Below, in pieces: positions 6,275 through 13,084 of a stretch of 13,084 nucleotides of DNA. The notes beneath the pieces were generated by a model that made no database searches, was not told the DNA's origin, and saw only the letters and a list, made by a program, of their open reading frames with translations. Origin of the DNA: SLFT01 sp964493075. Its GTDB lineage: Bacteria > Hydrogenedentota > Hydrogenedentia > Hydrogenedentales > CAITNO01. The translations under genes were made by a program, and so were the position numbers. The first letter of the stretch is position 1. Each line of letters opens with the position of its first letter. The DNA lies in contig CAZBNU010000104.1 of assembly GCA_964493075.1 (NCBI GenBank), positions 1 to 13,084 on the forward strand, in the 5' to 3' direction.

Positions 6275-7648
6275 TCACTCTGTTTCCCCTGTCAATGCGA
6301 GAAAATGCACATAGGCTTCCATACCTTTGAATAGCACGGGAAGGGATTGGTGTTCGTTGGGCCCGTGAATACCGTCATCTGGAAGGGCAAATCCCAACAT
6401 GATAGAATCCACGCCAAGCAATTGTTTTATCATTCCCGTCACAGGAACACTTGCACCTTCGCGCCTGAAAAAAGGCTTCTTGCCGAAAACGGTCTGTAGA
6501 GCGTTCACAGCAGCACGCATATATCGCGAGTTGCGGTTCATTACGGCGCCAGGTCCGAGTGAATGCACCTTCATTTCCCACTTACAGCCAGAGGGCGTGT
6601 TATCATTCAGATAACTGCGCAGTTGTTCCGCAACCTCATTGAGTTGCTGATCAGGTACAAGACGCATAGACAGTTTGGCGCCAGCGCGGGCGGGCAGTAC
6701 CGTTTTGGCGCCCTCACCCTGAAAGCCTCCCCAGATGCCGTTGACATCCAGTGCTGGACGTGCCCCGATACGTTCCAGAGTTGTATAGCCGTTCTCGCCA
6801 AACAATTCTGGAACGCCAGCGAGTTCGCGCCAGTCTTCATCCGAATAGGGCGCCTCCTGTAGGATTTCCCGTTCCTCTTCCGTCATGGGGCGCACGGCAT
6901 CATAAAATCCTGGCAGCATGATACGCCCATCCGGATCGTGCATGCCAGAGATCAAATCGCTGACAATATGGATAGGGTTACGGATTGACCCGCCAAAAGA
7001 GCCGCTGTGCAGGTCGTGTTCGGGAACGGAGACCTCAAACTCAAAATAAGCAAGACCGCGCAGAGAATAGGTGATTGAGGGATAATCAGCGCTGTGTATT
7101 CCCGCATCACAATTCAAAACGGCATCACATTGCAGTAATGTTTTGTTTTGCTGAATGAATTCTTCAAGACCTGGCGATCCGATTTCCTCGCTTCCCTCAA
7201 GAAGGTATTTCAAGTTGACCGGCAACGCCCCTTCTGCCAGTATGGCTTCCGTGGCCATCAACTGCGCAAACCACTGGCCCTTCATGTCCGAAGCGCCTCT
7301 GGCATAAATATGGTCGCCCTCAATACGCGGCAGAAAAGGCGGAGATACCCATTCCGAAATGGGGTCTACGGGTTGCACATCATAGTGGCCGTACACCAGC
7401 AGGGTCGGCTTGCCGGGGGCATGAAGCCAGTCGCCGTATACCACAGGATTACTGCTCGTCGGCATCAATGCCACATGCTCTAAACCGAGAGTAGTCATGC
7501 GATGGCTTAGCCATTCCGCCATACGAAGCATATCCGGTTGATGTTCGGGTAAGGTGGAAACGCTGGGAATCTTTAATGCAAGGCTGAGTTCCTCAATATG
7601 TTGGTTCCGCTGGGATCTTAATCTACCGACTACGGCATCTATGTTCAT
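6275..7648 (-). CDS. M20-family metallo-dipeptidase
   Basis: The 457-aa protein matches the dipeptidase branch of peptidase family M20 in length and motifs (PepV/carnosinase-like, also annotated ArgE/DapE-related). It has YGHYDVQPVD with ligand H88 and D90, ARGASDMKGQ with bridging D121, and EGSEEIGSPG with catalytic E154 and ligand E155. Further motifs are NCDAG with ligand D181, HDLHSGSFGG (211-220) starting the lid/dimerisation domain, and PDDGIHGPNEH with ligand H428. All metal and catalytic positions are intact. It lacks a signal peptide and should hydrolyse short peptides in the cytoplasm using two Zn ions; exact specificity is unknown. AGGAG lies 11 nt upstream of the ATG, a slightly long spacing. 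A terminator for the upstream lipoprotein gene sits just before it, so it probably has its own promoter and heads a two-gene unit with tlyA. Confidence 0.95.
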   Translation of the reverse strand: MNIDAVVGRLRSQRNQHIEELSLALKIPSVSTLPEHQPDMLRMAEWLSHRMTTLGLEHVALMPTSSNPVVYGDWLHAPGKPTLLVYGHYDVQPVDPISEWVSPPFLPRIEGDHIYARGASDMKGQWFAQLMATEAILAEGALPVNLKYLLEGSEEIGSPGLEEFIQQNKTLLQCDAVLNCDAGIHSADYPSITYSLRGLAYFEFEVSVPEHDLHSGSFGGSIRNPIHIVSDLISGMHDPDGRIMLPGFYDAVRPMTEEEREILQEAPYSDEDWRELAGVPELFGENGYTTLERIGARPALDVNGIWGGFQGEGAKTVLPARAGAKLSMRLVPDQQLNEVAEQLRSYLNDNTPSGCKWEMKVHSLGPGAVMNRNSRYMRAAVNALQTVFGKKPFFRREGASVPVTGMIKQLLGVDSIMLGFALPDDGIHGPNEHQSLPVLFKGMEAYVHFLALTGETE

Positions 7649-7674
7649 AAAGAAAAATACTCCTGTTTAATACG

Positions 7675-7709
7675 AAAAACGGCTGATAGGCATAACAGTG
7701 TATCAGCCG
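7675..7709 (-). terminator. Intrinsic terminator of the lipoprotein gene
   Basis: On the minus strand a perfect 9-bp stem, CGGCTGATA with TATCAGCCG, encloses a 12-nt loop and is followed at once by TTTTT (7679-7675). It begins about 22 nt after the lipoprotein stop codon and separates that gene from the M20 peptidase. Confidence 0.85.
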
Positions 7710-7730
7710 CTAAATACGTCATATATTCCA

Positions 7731-8156
7731 TTACAGGCCAGGGGCATCCATGCCGGTCAACAGCCATGTGCCATTGGTACGGCTGACAATAAGCTCCATG
7801 CTGATGGCGCCAAAACTGCCTTCAATATCAACCGGGTAGACGGAAGCAACATCACCGTCCACTTTGATTTCGGCGTCATCAAGGAGTACTGTTACATCAT
7901 CCAGATAGCCAAGGTTCATCGCCTCTTCGATGAACATTTTGGCGCCTGCTTTATCCTGCCAATCATAATGGGAGAACTTTTCAGAAAACAACGCCATGAT
8001 CCCTTCAATGTCTTTGTTCGTCATGGCATCGCGCCACGCTTCCAACTGCGCTGCAATTTCTTCCTCGGGGGAAAGGGCTGCCTTCATACTTGTGGCGCAA
8101 CCTGCGACTACTATGCCTGCAAGGGCCATGACCAGAACGATGTTTACTGTTTTCAT
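7731..8156 (-). CDS. Small lipoprotein with a probable NTF2/SnoaL-like domain
   Basis: The 141-aa protein starts at an ATG preceded by GAGGAAG. Residues 4-19 are a lipoprotein signal with lipobox VAGC, so Cys20 would be lipidated and the protein held at a membrane facing outward. The mature part resembles the NTF2/SnoaL (DUF4440-type) cone fold. It has a first helix LEAWRDAMTNKDIEGIMALF (38-57), then a KFSHYDW turn, a second helix, and alternating beta strands ending in a W-containing strand (TWLLTG). Such domains act as small-molecule-binding or enzymatic units, or just as scaffolds. I see no catalytic residue that settles which. It is a single-gene unit, with a good promoter upstream and a terminator downstream. 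It is transcribed divergently from the acylase-like gene. The fold assignment is by pattern, not alignment. Confidence 0.88.
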   Translation of the reverse strand: MKTVNIVLVMALAGIVVAGCATSMKAALSPEEEIAAQLEAWRDAMTNKDIEGIMALFSEKFSHYDWQDKAGAKMFIEEAMNLGYLDDVTVLLDDAEIKVDGDVASVYPVDIEGSFGAISMELIVSRTNGTWLLTGMDAPGL

Positions 8157-8215
8157 TTTTCTTCCTCACTGTTGGTTGTTGGTTTGTCTCGGTTACCTTT
8201 TCGTTGACTGTTATT

Positions 8216-8244
8216 AGAATACCCCATACACAGATTGCAGTCAA
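8216..8244 (-). promoter_or_regulatory. Sigma70-type promoter of the lipoprotein gene
   Basis: On the minus strand TTGACT (8244-8239) and TATTCT (8221-8216) are separated by exactly 17 nt. This gives a leader of about 50 nt before the lipoprotein ATG at 8156. It is one of the two best promoter matches in the window. Confidence 0.7.
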
Positions 8245-8262
8245 ACTTCGGTTGCTATCTTT

Positions 8263-11200
8263 ATGAAGGGGTCGCAATTGCGTATACTATGGGATATGTG
8301 TTTCATAAAGTCAATACATTTTGTCGCAATAAAGCCGGTCACCTTTGTGCTGATGGGCTTACTTTTCTTTGCCATAGTGTGTCCCAGTTCATTTTCGCAA
8401 GGCGTTGATGTTTGGCAGCAGGCCACCTTGTATCGGGATGAATGGGGCACTCCCCATGTGTATGCCGATAATCCATTCGCGATGGCGTATGTTTTTGGCT
8501 ATGCTCAGGCCGAGGACCACGCAGTACACATACTGCTGGCCTACCGGATGGCGAATGGCCAGTTGTCGGCTGTGCTGGGGGAAACCTGGGCGGAGTCCGA
8601 TGCGTTTTCACTGAAAATGGGCCATGCAAGACTTGCGGCACAGGCTCTGGCAGTTGCAGATCCAGTTACCGTGGCGTTGTGTGAGGGATTTGCAACCGGT
8701 ATCAACGCATGGCTTGTGGATAATGCCAGTAGCCTTCCTGCGTGGACTGACGGTGTACGCCCTCAGGATGTGTTGGCATATTGGCATGCATTTCTTATGA
8801 GTATGGCACCCTTTGAATTGCCCGATACCTATCATCGGACGCCTGCCATGGCAAGCGCCAATGCGTGGGCGACTGCAGCGGAGCGCAGTACGGAGGGGCG
8901 TCCCACATTGGTAATGAACCCGCACCAAAATCACAATGGGTATTTCCAGTGGTATGAAGCCCATCTTGTCATGGGCGATATGAATATATACGGGACTACT
9001 TTACGCGGATTGCCTGTTATCCTGCAGGGCCATAATGCCGTGATGGGGTGGGCGTTGACGCCGAACTGGCCTGATTTTGCGGACATGTTTATTGAGGAGT
9101 ACGAAGCACCGCCTCAAAATCCCCGGGACCCCCGTTTTGATGCGCAGGAAATTGCACCCGAAAACGCTATGCTGCTCCACTACATGTCAAACTCCCTACC
9201 CTATCATATCCGCACCAATGCAGGGTTTGAGACGAGATACATTCCGGCGTTTATCAGTGACCGCGGCCCTATTTTTGAGAATACCTCCCACGGTCTGAAT
9301 TCCTGGTACATCGGAGGTTTTACGGATTTCGGCGGGTTGCGGCAGATGCTTGAAATGGCGCGTGCGTCGAATCTCGCCTCATTTTGGGCGGCCTTATCCC
9401 TGCACCAGATTCCGTGCTTTAATATTGTCTACGCCGACCGGGACAACAATATTTTCTATCTGTACAATACCAAGGCTGGATTGCGTGTTTCACCGGCAGC
9501 AAATGCGCAACAGAATCCGAACGATCCGACCTTGACCCAGGACTGGAGTATTCCTGCAGCATCGGGTTTGTCAGCAATCGCCTGGCGGGATGTATTCCCC
9601 CTTGCGAATCTTCCCAGTATTTTAAATCCTGCTTCCGGATACGTTCAGGCTTGCGGCAATCCACCCTGGACAGTTACCGAACCCTCTCCTCTTGATCCTT
9701 CACTCTGGCCCGGGTGGCTATTTTTTGATCAAAATACCTACCGTGCGGCACGGGTGCGGCAGTTGCTTGGAAAAGGCCAGCGTTCGTTCCGCGACCACCA
9801 ATCCATGTTGTTTGATGTAGTGGTTCCCGCAGCACTTGATATGGTACCGGCAATATTGAATGCCTCCCAGAACAGAAAAGACCTGGTTGCCAATGCGCAT
9901 CCGGACTTCTGGAAAGGAATAGAACTGCTGCAGAACTGGAACTATATTGCAGAGACCAATTCGGCCGGCATGACGTTTTATCACCTGTGGTGGAAATTTG
10001 CGCATGCCCGTGCGGCGCAGCATTTTCCCACGGAATTCGCCTTCTATGAAGCGGCTCGAAACGGTGTGCCGGGGGCGCAGGACATCATGCTGCGTTCCGT
10101 CGAGGAAGCGGCGAATGCGCTGCGTAATGATTACGGGGAGTTGCAGGTTCCCTGGGGTGAGTTACACCGTATCCGACATGGTAAAACGGACGTGGCATTG
10201 CCTGGAGGGCAAAGTGGTGAACCGATTTTCCTGGCTTCTGATTATGCGTTTGACCGCGGAAAGATTGTGGCGAATTATGGATACGGGTTTGCCATGGCAA
10301 CAAGTTTTGGCGAATCGCCGGAGTCTGTCAGTTTGCTGCCATTCGGAGCCTCTCAAAATCCAGCATCGCCACACTATGCGGACCAAATGACGTTGATGCT
10401 GGAACGGCGATTCAAGCGCGTACGTTTCGATACGGACGAGGTGCTGCGCAATTCGGACCGGGCCGTTGGCAAGATCATTACGCTCATGCCGTTGGGCGTA
10501 TCGGGTATGGTGACCCTGCATTCGGCAACAGTTATTCACGCACGGCTTCAAACAGATACCGAAACTCCCGCACCACTGCCGCGTAATACCCTCCCCTTTT
10601 CCATGTATATCAGCCCGGAGCGTACACCGCTTTCTGCACAGGTACAGATTGATTTGTCTATTCAAATCCCGGCGGCGTTGTGTAATGACACAGCATTCCA
10701 CGACCTTTTGTTATACAGAATGGAACCAGGATTATCCTGGCATCCAGTAGCCGTACAAAATGTAGATGTAAAGACGCGCATCATTCACGCTCATGACCCC
10801 ATTCCGGCGCGTTGGTATGTAGTGCTGGGCCCAGCCGATGCCGCCAATGCAGACATGCCCACCAGTAGTGCCGCTATTCTGGAAGCCCACGATCAGGAGA
10901 CCAGATCGGTTGGACTGGACGCCCTGTTTATGCAGCATGATTCGCAGCCATCCCTTTCCAGCGAGGGCAGTCGCCGTACTTTTCGGATGGAACGCCTAGA
11001 TGACGGTGCAAACCAACCGGTAGAGTCCCGCAACAAACCTTCAGAGCAAGAGGATTTCTTATCTGATATTCCGGGAATGCATTTTGGGCCTGATGCAGCC
11101 AAAGAACCAGGCGATGCGATGAAGGAAACAGAAGGCGAATTGGATGCTGAAAATTCGGTGGAAGATCGCGAGGATCAGTCCGAACCCACAACGGATGCGA

Positions 11201-11460
11201 ACACTGCGTCTGCAGTGGAACCTGCCGACGAGGTTGGTATAGGCAACTCCGTTCCTTCTGCACCGCAAGGTGATGCGCAGACAACGGAAGAAAACATGCA
11301 GCGGCAGCGAGAACGTCCCCCGTTGCCGGATGTGATCCCGCAGGATCCCGCATTTGTTTTTGGTCCGGCGAGTCCGGCAAAAGCAGAAAAGCCCAGGGAG
11401 GATCAAAAGGGACGTGTGTTTCACATTGAACGGGTAGAACCAAACACGCCGCAAGAATAG
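8263..11460 (+). CDS. Penicillin-acylase (S45)-family exported protein, nucleophile Ser replaced by Ala
   Basis: The 1065-aa protein has a signal peptide (hydrophobic core about 26-40, likely cleavage near SFS-Q46) and then a full-length S45 Ntn-hydrolase region. Alpha-chain features include YRDEWGTPHVYADN (57-70) and YAQAEDH (80-86). Beta-chain features include NAWATAAERS (200-209), GHNAVMGWALT (256-266), NPASGYVQACGNPPW (455-469) and GASQNPASPHYADQ (695-708). Active members self-cleave before a Ser that directly precedes the Asn of the 'SNAW' motif. Here that residue is Ala199 (GCC, 8857-8859), with a Ser one position earlier. It may therefore be uncleaved and inactive as an amidase. A beta-rich domain (about 775-857) and an acidic, probably disordered tail (about 890-1065) follow. 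The start is uncertain: neither ATG 8263 nor in-frame ATG 8296 has a Shine-Dalgarno sequence. The family call is strong; the substrate is unknown. Confidence 0.9.
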   Translation: MKGSQLRILWDMCFIKSIHFVAIKPVTFVLMGLLFFAIVCPSSFSQGVDVWQQATLYRDEWGTPHVYADNPFAMAYVFGYAQAEDHAVHILLAYRMANGQLSAVLGETWAESDAFSLKMGHARLAAQALAVADPVTVALCEGFATGINAWLVDNASSLPAWTDGVRPQDVLAYWHAFLMSMAPFELPDTYHRTPAMASANAWATAAERSTEGRPTLVMNPHQNHNGYFQWYEAHLVMGDMNIYGTTLRGLPVILQGHNAVMGWALTPNWPDFADMFIEEYEAPPQNPRDPRFDAQEIAPENAMLLHYMSNSLPYHIRTNAGFETRYIPAFISDRGPIFENTSHGLNSWYIGGFTDFGGLRQMLEMARASNLASFWAALSLHQIPCFNIVYADRDNNIFYLYNTKAGLRVSPAANAQQNPNDPTLTQDWSIPAASGLSAIAWRDVFPLANLPSILNPASGYVQACGNPPWTVTEPSPLDPSLWPGWLFFDQNTYRAARVRQLLGKGQRSFRDHQSMLFDVVVPAALDMVPAILNASQNRKDLVANAHPDFWKGIELLQNWNYIAETNSAGMTFYHLWWKFAHARAAQHFPTEFAFYEAARNGVPGAQDIMLRSVEEAANALRNDYGELQVPWGELHRIRHGKTDVALPGGQSGEPIFLASDYAFDRGKIVANYGYGFAMATSFGESPESVSLLPFGASQNPASPHYADQMTLMLERRFKRVRFDTDEVLRNSDRAVGKIITLMPLGVSGMVTLHSATVIHARLQTDTETPAPLPRNTLPFSMYISPERTPLSAQVQIDLSIQIPAALCNDTAFHDLLLYRMEPGLSWHPVAVQNVDVKTRIIHAHDPIPARWYVVLGPADAANADMPTSSAAILEAHDQETRSVGLDALFMQHDSQPSLSSEGSRRTFRMERLDDGANQPVESRNKPSEQEDFLSDIPGMHFGPDAAKEPGDAMKETEGELDAENSVEDREDQSEPTTDANTASAVEPADEVGIGNSVPSAPQGDAQTTEENMQRQRERPPLPDVIPQDPAFVFGPASPAKAEKPREDQKGRVFHIERVEPNTPQE
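8283..8288 (+). promoter_or_regulatory. Possible -10 box for the acylase-like gene
   Basis: TATACT matches the -10 consensus well, but no convincing -35 lies 16-18 nt upstream. Initiation 7-8 nt downstream would fall on ATG 8296, which would make the message leaderless. This is a weak call made from one hexamer. Confidence 0.25.
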
Positions 11461-11480
11461 TCTAGGAACCATGCCGATTC

Positions 11481-11509
11481 TTGCATAGCAAAGATGTACC
11501 TTGTACAAT
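11481..11509 (+). promoter_or_regulatory. Sigma70-type promoter of the sulfatase gene
   Basis: TTGCAT (11481-11486) and TACAAT (11504-11509) are separated by 17 nt and lie 24 nt before the sulfatase ATG. This lets the sulfatase be expressed independently of the acylase-like gene, which ends 73 bp upstream. Confidence 0.65.
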
Positions 11510-11533
11510 CCTCTTATTCAAGGGAGAATATAA

Positions 11534-13000
11534 ATGAAAAGAGACACCGGATATAACACAATTTCCCGTCGCGCCTTCATGGCGGGCACGGCTGTTGCAG
11601 GTATTGGACCGGCACTCTTTCGTGCTGATGCCGAAGGCACCCAAGAAGCCCCTGTCGAACAAGCGCCTAACATTGTGTTCGTTTTCGCAGACCAGTGGCG
11701 TGCCCAGGCAACCGGATATAATGGCGATGTGAATGCCCGCACCCCCAATCTGGATAATCTGGCGGGAGAAAGCATACGTTTAACGAATGCTATTTCTGGA
11801 CAGCCAGTATGTAGTCCCTATCGTGCCAGCATGCTCACCGGTCAGTATCCCATGACCCACGGCGTATTTATGAATGACGTATGCCTGAATCCAGAGGCAA
11901 CAACGCTGGCGAAGGTAATGAAAAAGGCCGGTTATGACACGGCCTACATTGGGAAATGGCATCTGGACGGGCATGGCCGGTCATCCTATATTCCCCCGGA
12001 ACGCCATCAGGGATTTGACTACTGGCGTGTTCTCGAGTGTACCCACGATTACAACAATAGTTTGTATTATGCTGATGATGACCCCACTCCTCGCCGCTGG
12101 GAAGGCTATGATGCCATTGCCCAGACACGGGATGCGCAGCAGTACATCAAACAGCGTGACAAGAAGAATCCCTTCTTACTTGTCATGTCCTGGGGGCCGC
12201 CTCACGCGCCTTATCATACGGCTCCGGAGAAGTATCGCGCCATGATTGTTCCTGAGAAAATTGTATTGCGCGATAATGTACCGGAGGAGCACAAAAAAGA
12301 TGCACGTGAAATGCTTGCGGGATACTATGCCCACAGTGCTGCTCTGGATGACTGCCTTGGTGACTTGTTGGCAACACTCGATGAACAGGGTATTGCGGAG
12401 AACACCATATTCGTATTTACTTCGGATCATGGCGACATGCTGGGTTCTCAAGGCGCTTACAAAAAGCAGCGACCCTATGCGGAGTCTATTCGGGTGCCAT
12501 TTCTGTTTCGATATCCTAAAATCCAAAAGCAATGTGGCCGGGAGTTCCCAACGCTCTTCAATGCTCCTGACATCATGCCCACCCTGCTTGGGCTGGTTGG
12601 TGTGGACGTGCCGGATACTGTGCAGGGAACCGACTTTTCAGCGGCAATGCGCACGGGAGAATCTCCGGAAGTCGAAAGTGCGCTTATCCTGTGTCCAGCA
12701 CCTTTCGGTCAATGGACACGCAAACAAGGTGGACGCGAATTCCGAGGCGTATACACCGGAAAATACACCTATACACGCGGACTGGATGGACCGTGGCAAC
12801 TTTTCGACAATGATAATGACCCCTACCAAATGAATAATCTTGTGGGTGATACGGCCTATGCCGATACCGTAAAGCACCTTGATGGAATGGTAGATGGATG
12901 GCTCGTAAAAGTAAAAGATGATTTCAAGTCTGCTGAGGAACATTTAGCCGATTGGGGTTACGAGGTGGACGAAACAGGCACAGTGCCCTATAAACCATAA
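11534..13000 (+). CDS. Tat-exported sulfatase (formylglycine-dependent, alkaline-phosphatase superfamily)
   Basis: The 488-aa protein begins with a twin-arginine signal, SRRAFMAG (11-18), followed by an Ala/Gly-rich hydrophobic stretch, so it is exported folded. The sulfatase signature is complete. VFADQWR (50-56) supplies metal ligands D53 and Q54. CSPYRASMLTG (93-103) is the C-x-P-x-R motif in which Cys93 would become formylglycine. GKWHL (140-144), HAPY (224-227) and TSDHGDMLG (296-304), with metal ligands D298 and H299, complete the set. Length is typical. It should hydrolyse sulfate esters, probably on polysaccharides, in the periplasm or outside the cell; the exact substrate cannot be read. 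The maturase would be encoded elsewhere, since none lies in this window. GGGAG about 7 nt before the ATG and a promoter just upstream support this start. Its position after the acylase-like gene, another exported protein, suggests breakdown of external material. Confidence 0.95.
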   Translation: MKRDTGYNTISRRAFMAGTAVAGIGPALFRADAEGTQEAPVEQAPNIVFVFADQWRAQATGYNGDVNARTPNLDNLAGESIRLTNAISGQPVCSPYRASMLTGQYPMTHGVFMNDVCLNPEATTLAKVMKKAGYDTAYIGKWHLDGHGRSSYIPPERHQGFDYWRVLECTHDYNNSLYYADDDPTPRRWEGYDAIAQTRDAQQYIKQRDKKNPFLLVMSWGPPHAPYHTAPEKYRAMIVPEKIVLRDNVPEEHKKDAREMLAGYYAHSAALDDCLGDLLATLDEQGIAENTIFVFTSDHGDMLGSQGAYKKQRPYAESIRVPFLFRYPKIQKQCGREFPTLFNAPDIMPTLLGLVGVDVPDTVQGTDFSAAMRTGESPEVESALILCPAPFGQWTRKQGGREFRGVYTGKYTYTRGLDGPWQLFDNDNDPYQMNNLVGDTAYADTVKHLDGMVDGWLVKVKDDFKSAEEHLADWGYEVDETGTVPYKP

Positions 13001-13013
13001 AATTACCGTAACC

Positions 13014-13084
13014 GTCATTGCGAGGCACGAAGCAATCTGGAGTTACACGACGGTCTGTACGATAGAGAGATTGCTTCGGTGCCT
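13014..13084. repeat. Dispersed palindromic intergenic repeat, clipped by window edge
   Basis: The left arm (13023-13038, AGGCACGAAGCAATCT) pairs with the right arm (13068-13084), whose reverse complement is the same sequence with one extra C. About 29 bp separate the arms. The sequence starts CGTCATTGCGAGGCACGAAG, a form I know from repeats scattered between genes in many unrelated bacterial genomes. It starts 14 bp after the sulfatase stop and could also act as a 3'-end RNA hairpin. The outermost part of the right arm is beyond the window. Confidence 0.8.

Noticed and set aside
10162..10701. Minus-strand ORF of 179 aa inside the acylase-like gene
   Set aside because: Shadow of a gene with clear family motifs; Arg/His/Cys-rich composition typical of antisense frames.

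Overview
The window is bacterial chromosomal DNA of roughly 50% GC. It is gene-dense from about 2.9 kb onward and sparse between 1.5 and 2.9 kb. Several traits fit an uncultured planctomycete-like, PVC-like or Hydrogenedentota-like lineage: a Tat-exported sulfatase, a large exported S45 acylase-like protein, and an exported protein with a 'SPGWNAVY'-type N-terminus. This is inference from gene content only, because no marker gene here fixes the taxon.

Layout. Positions 1-1505 (minus) hold the N-terminal 501 codons of a secreted protein that runs off the left edge. Positions 1506-2420 are poor in genes and contain a decayed IS30-family transposase C-terminus (1924-2240, minus). A tRNA-Val(TAC) gene with encoded CCA follows at 2421-2497 (minus), with its own promoter-like sequence. 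A possible 34-codon membrane-peptide ORF (2602-2706, minus) has a TATAAT box and a perfect 16-bp palindrome in its leader.

Positions 2914-5517 (plus) form a likely operon of three genes: a methionine-rich membrane-anchored coiled-coil protein, a membrane-anchored endonuclease/exonuclease/phosphatase-fold enzyme, and a 162-aa protein I do not recognise. Converging on it is a minus-strand block: an M20 dipeptidase-like peptidase followed 12 nt later by tlyA (rRNA 2'-O-methyltransferase/hemolysin family). Upstream of that pair is a separate small lipoprotein with an NTF2/SnoaL-like domain, which has a good sigma70-type promoter and its own intrinsic terminator.

Divergent from the lipoprotein lie two plus-strand genes. 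The first is a 1065-aa penicillin-acylase-family protein whose expected nucleophile serine is replaced by alanine and which has a long acidic C-terminal tail with repeated short motifs. The second is a Tat-exported sulfatase with an intact C-x-P-x-R formylglycine motif and its own promoter. The window ends inside an inverted repeat resembling widely dispersed 'CATTGCGAGG...GAAGCAATCT' intergenic elements.

How the genes work together: the M20 peptidase and TlyA are probably co-transcribed without an obvious functional link. The acylase-like protein and sulfatase are both exported hydrolase-fold proteins, consistent with a polymer-degrading or particle-associated lifestyle. The most open biology is in the three-gene membrane cassette and in the apparently nucleophile-less acylase.
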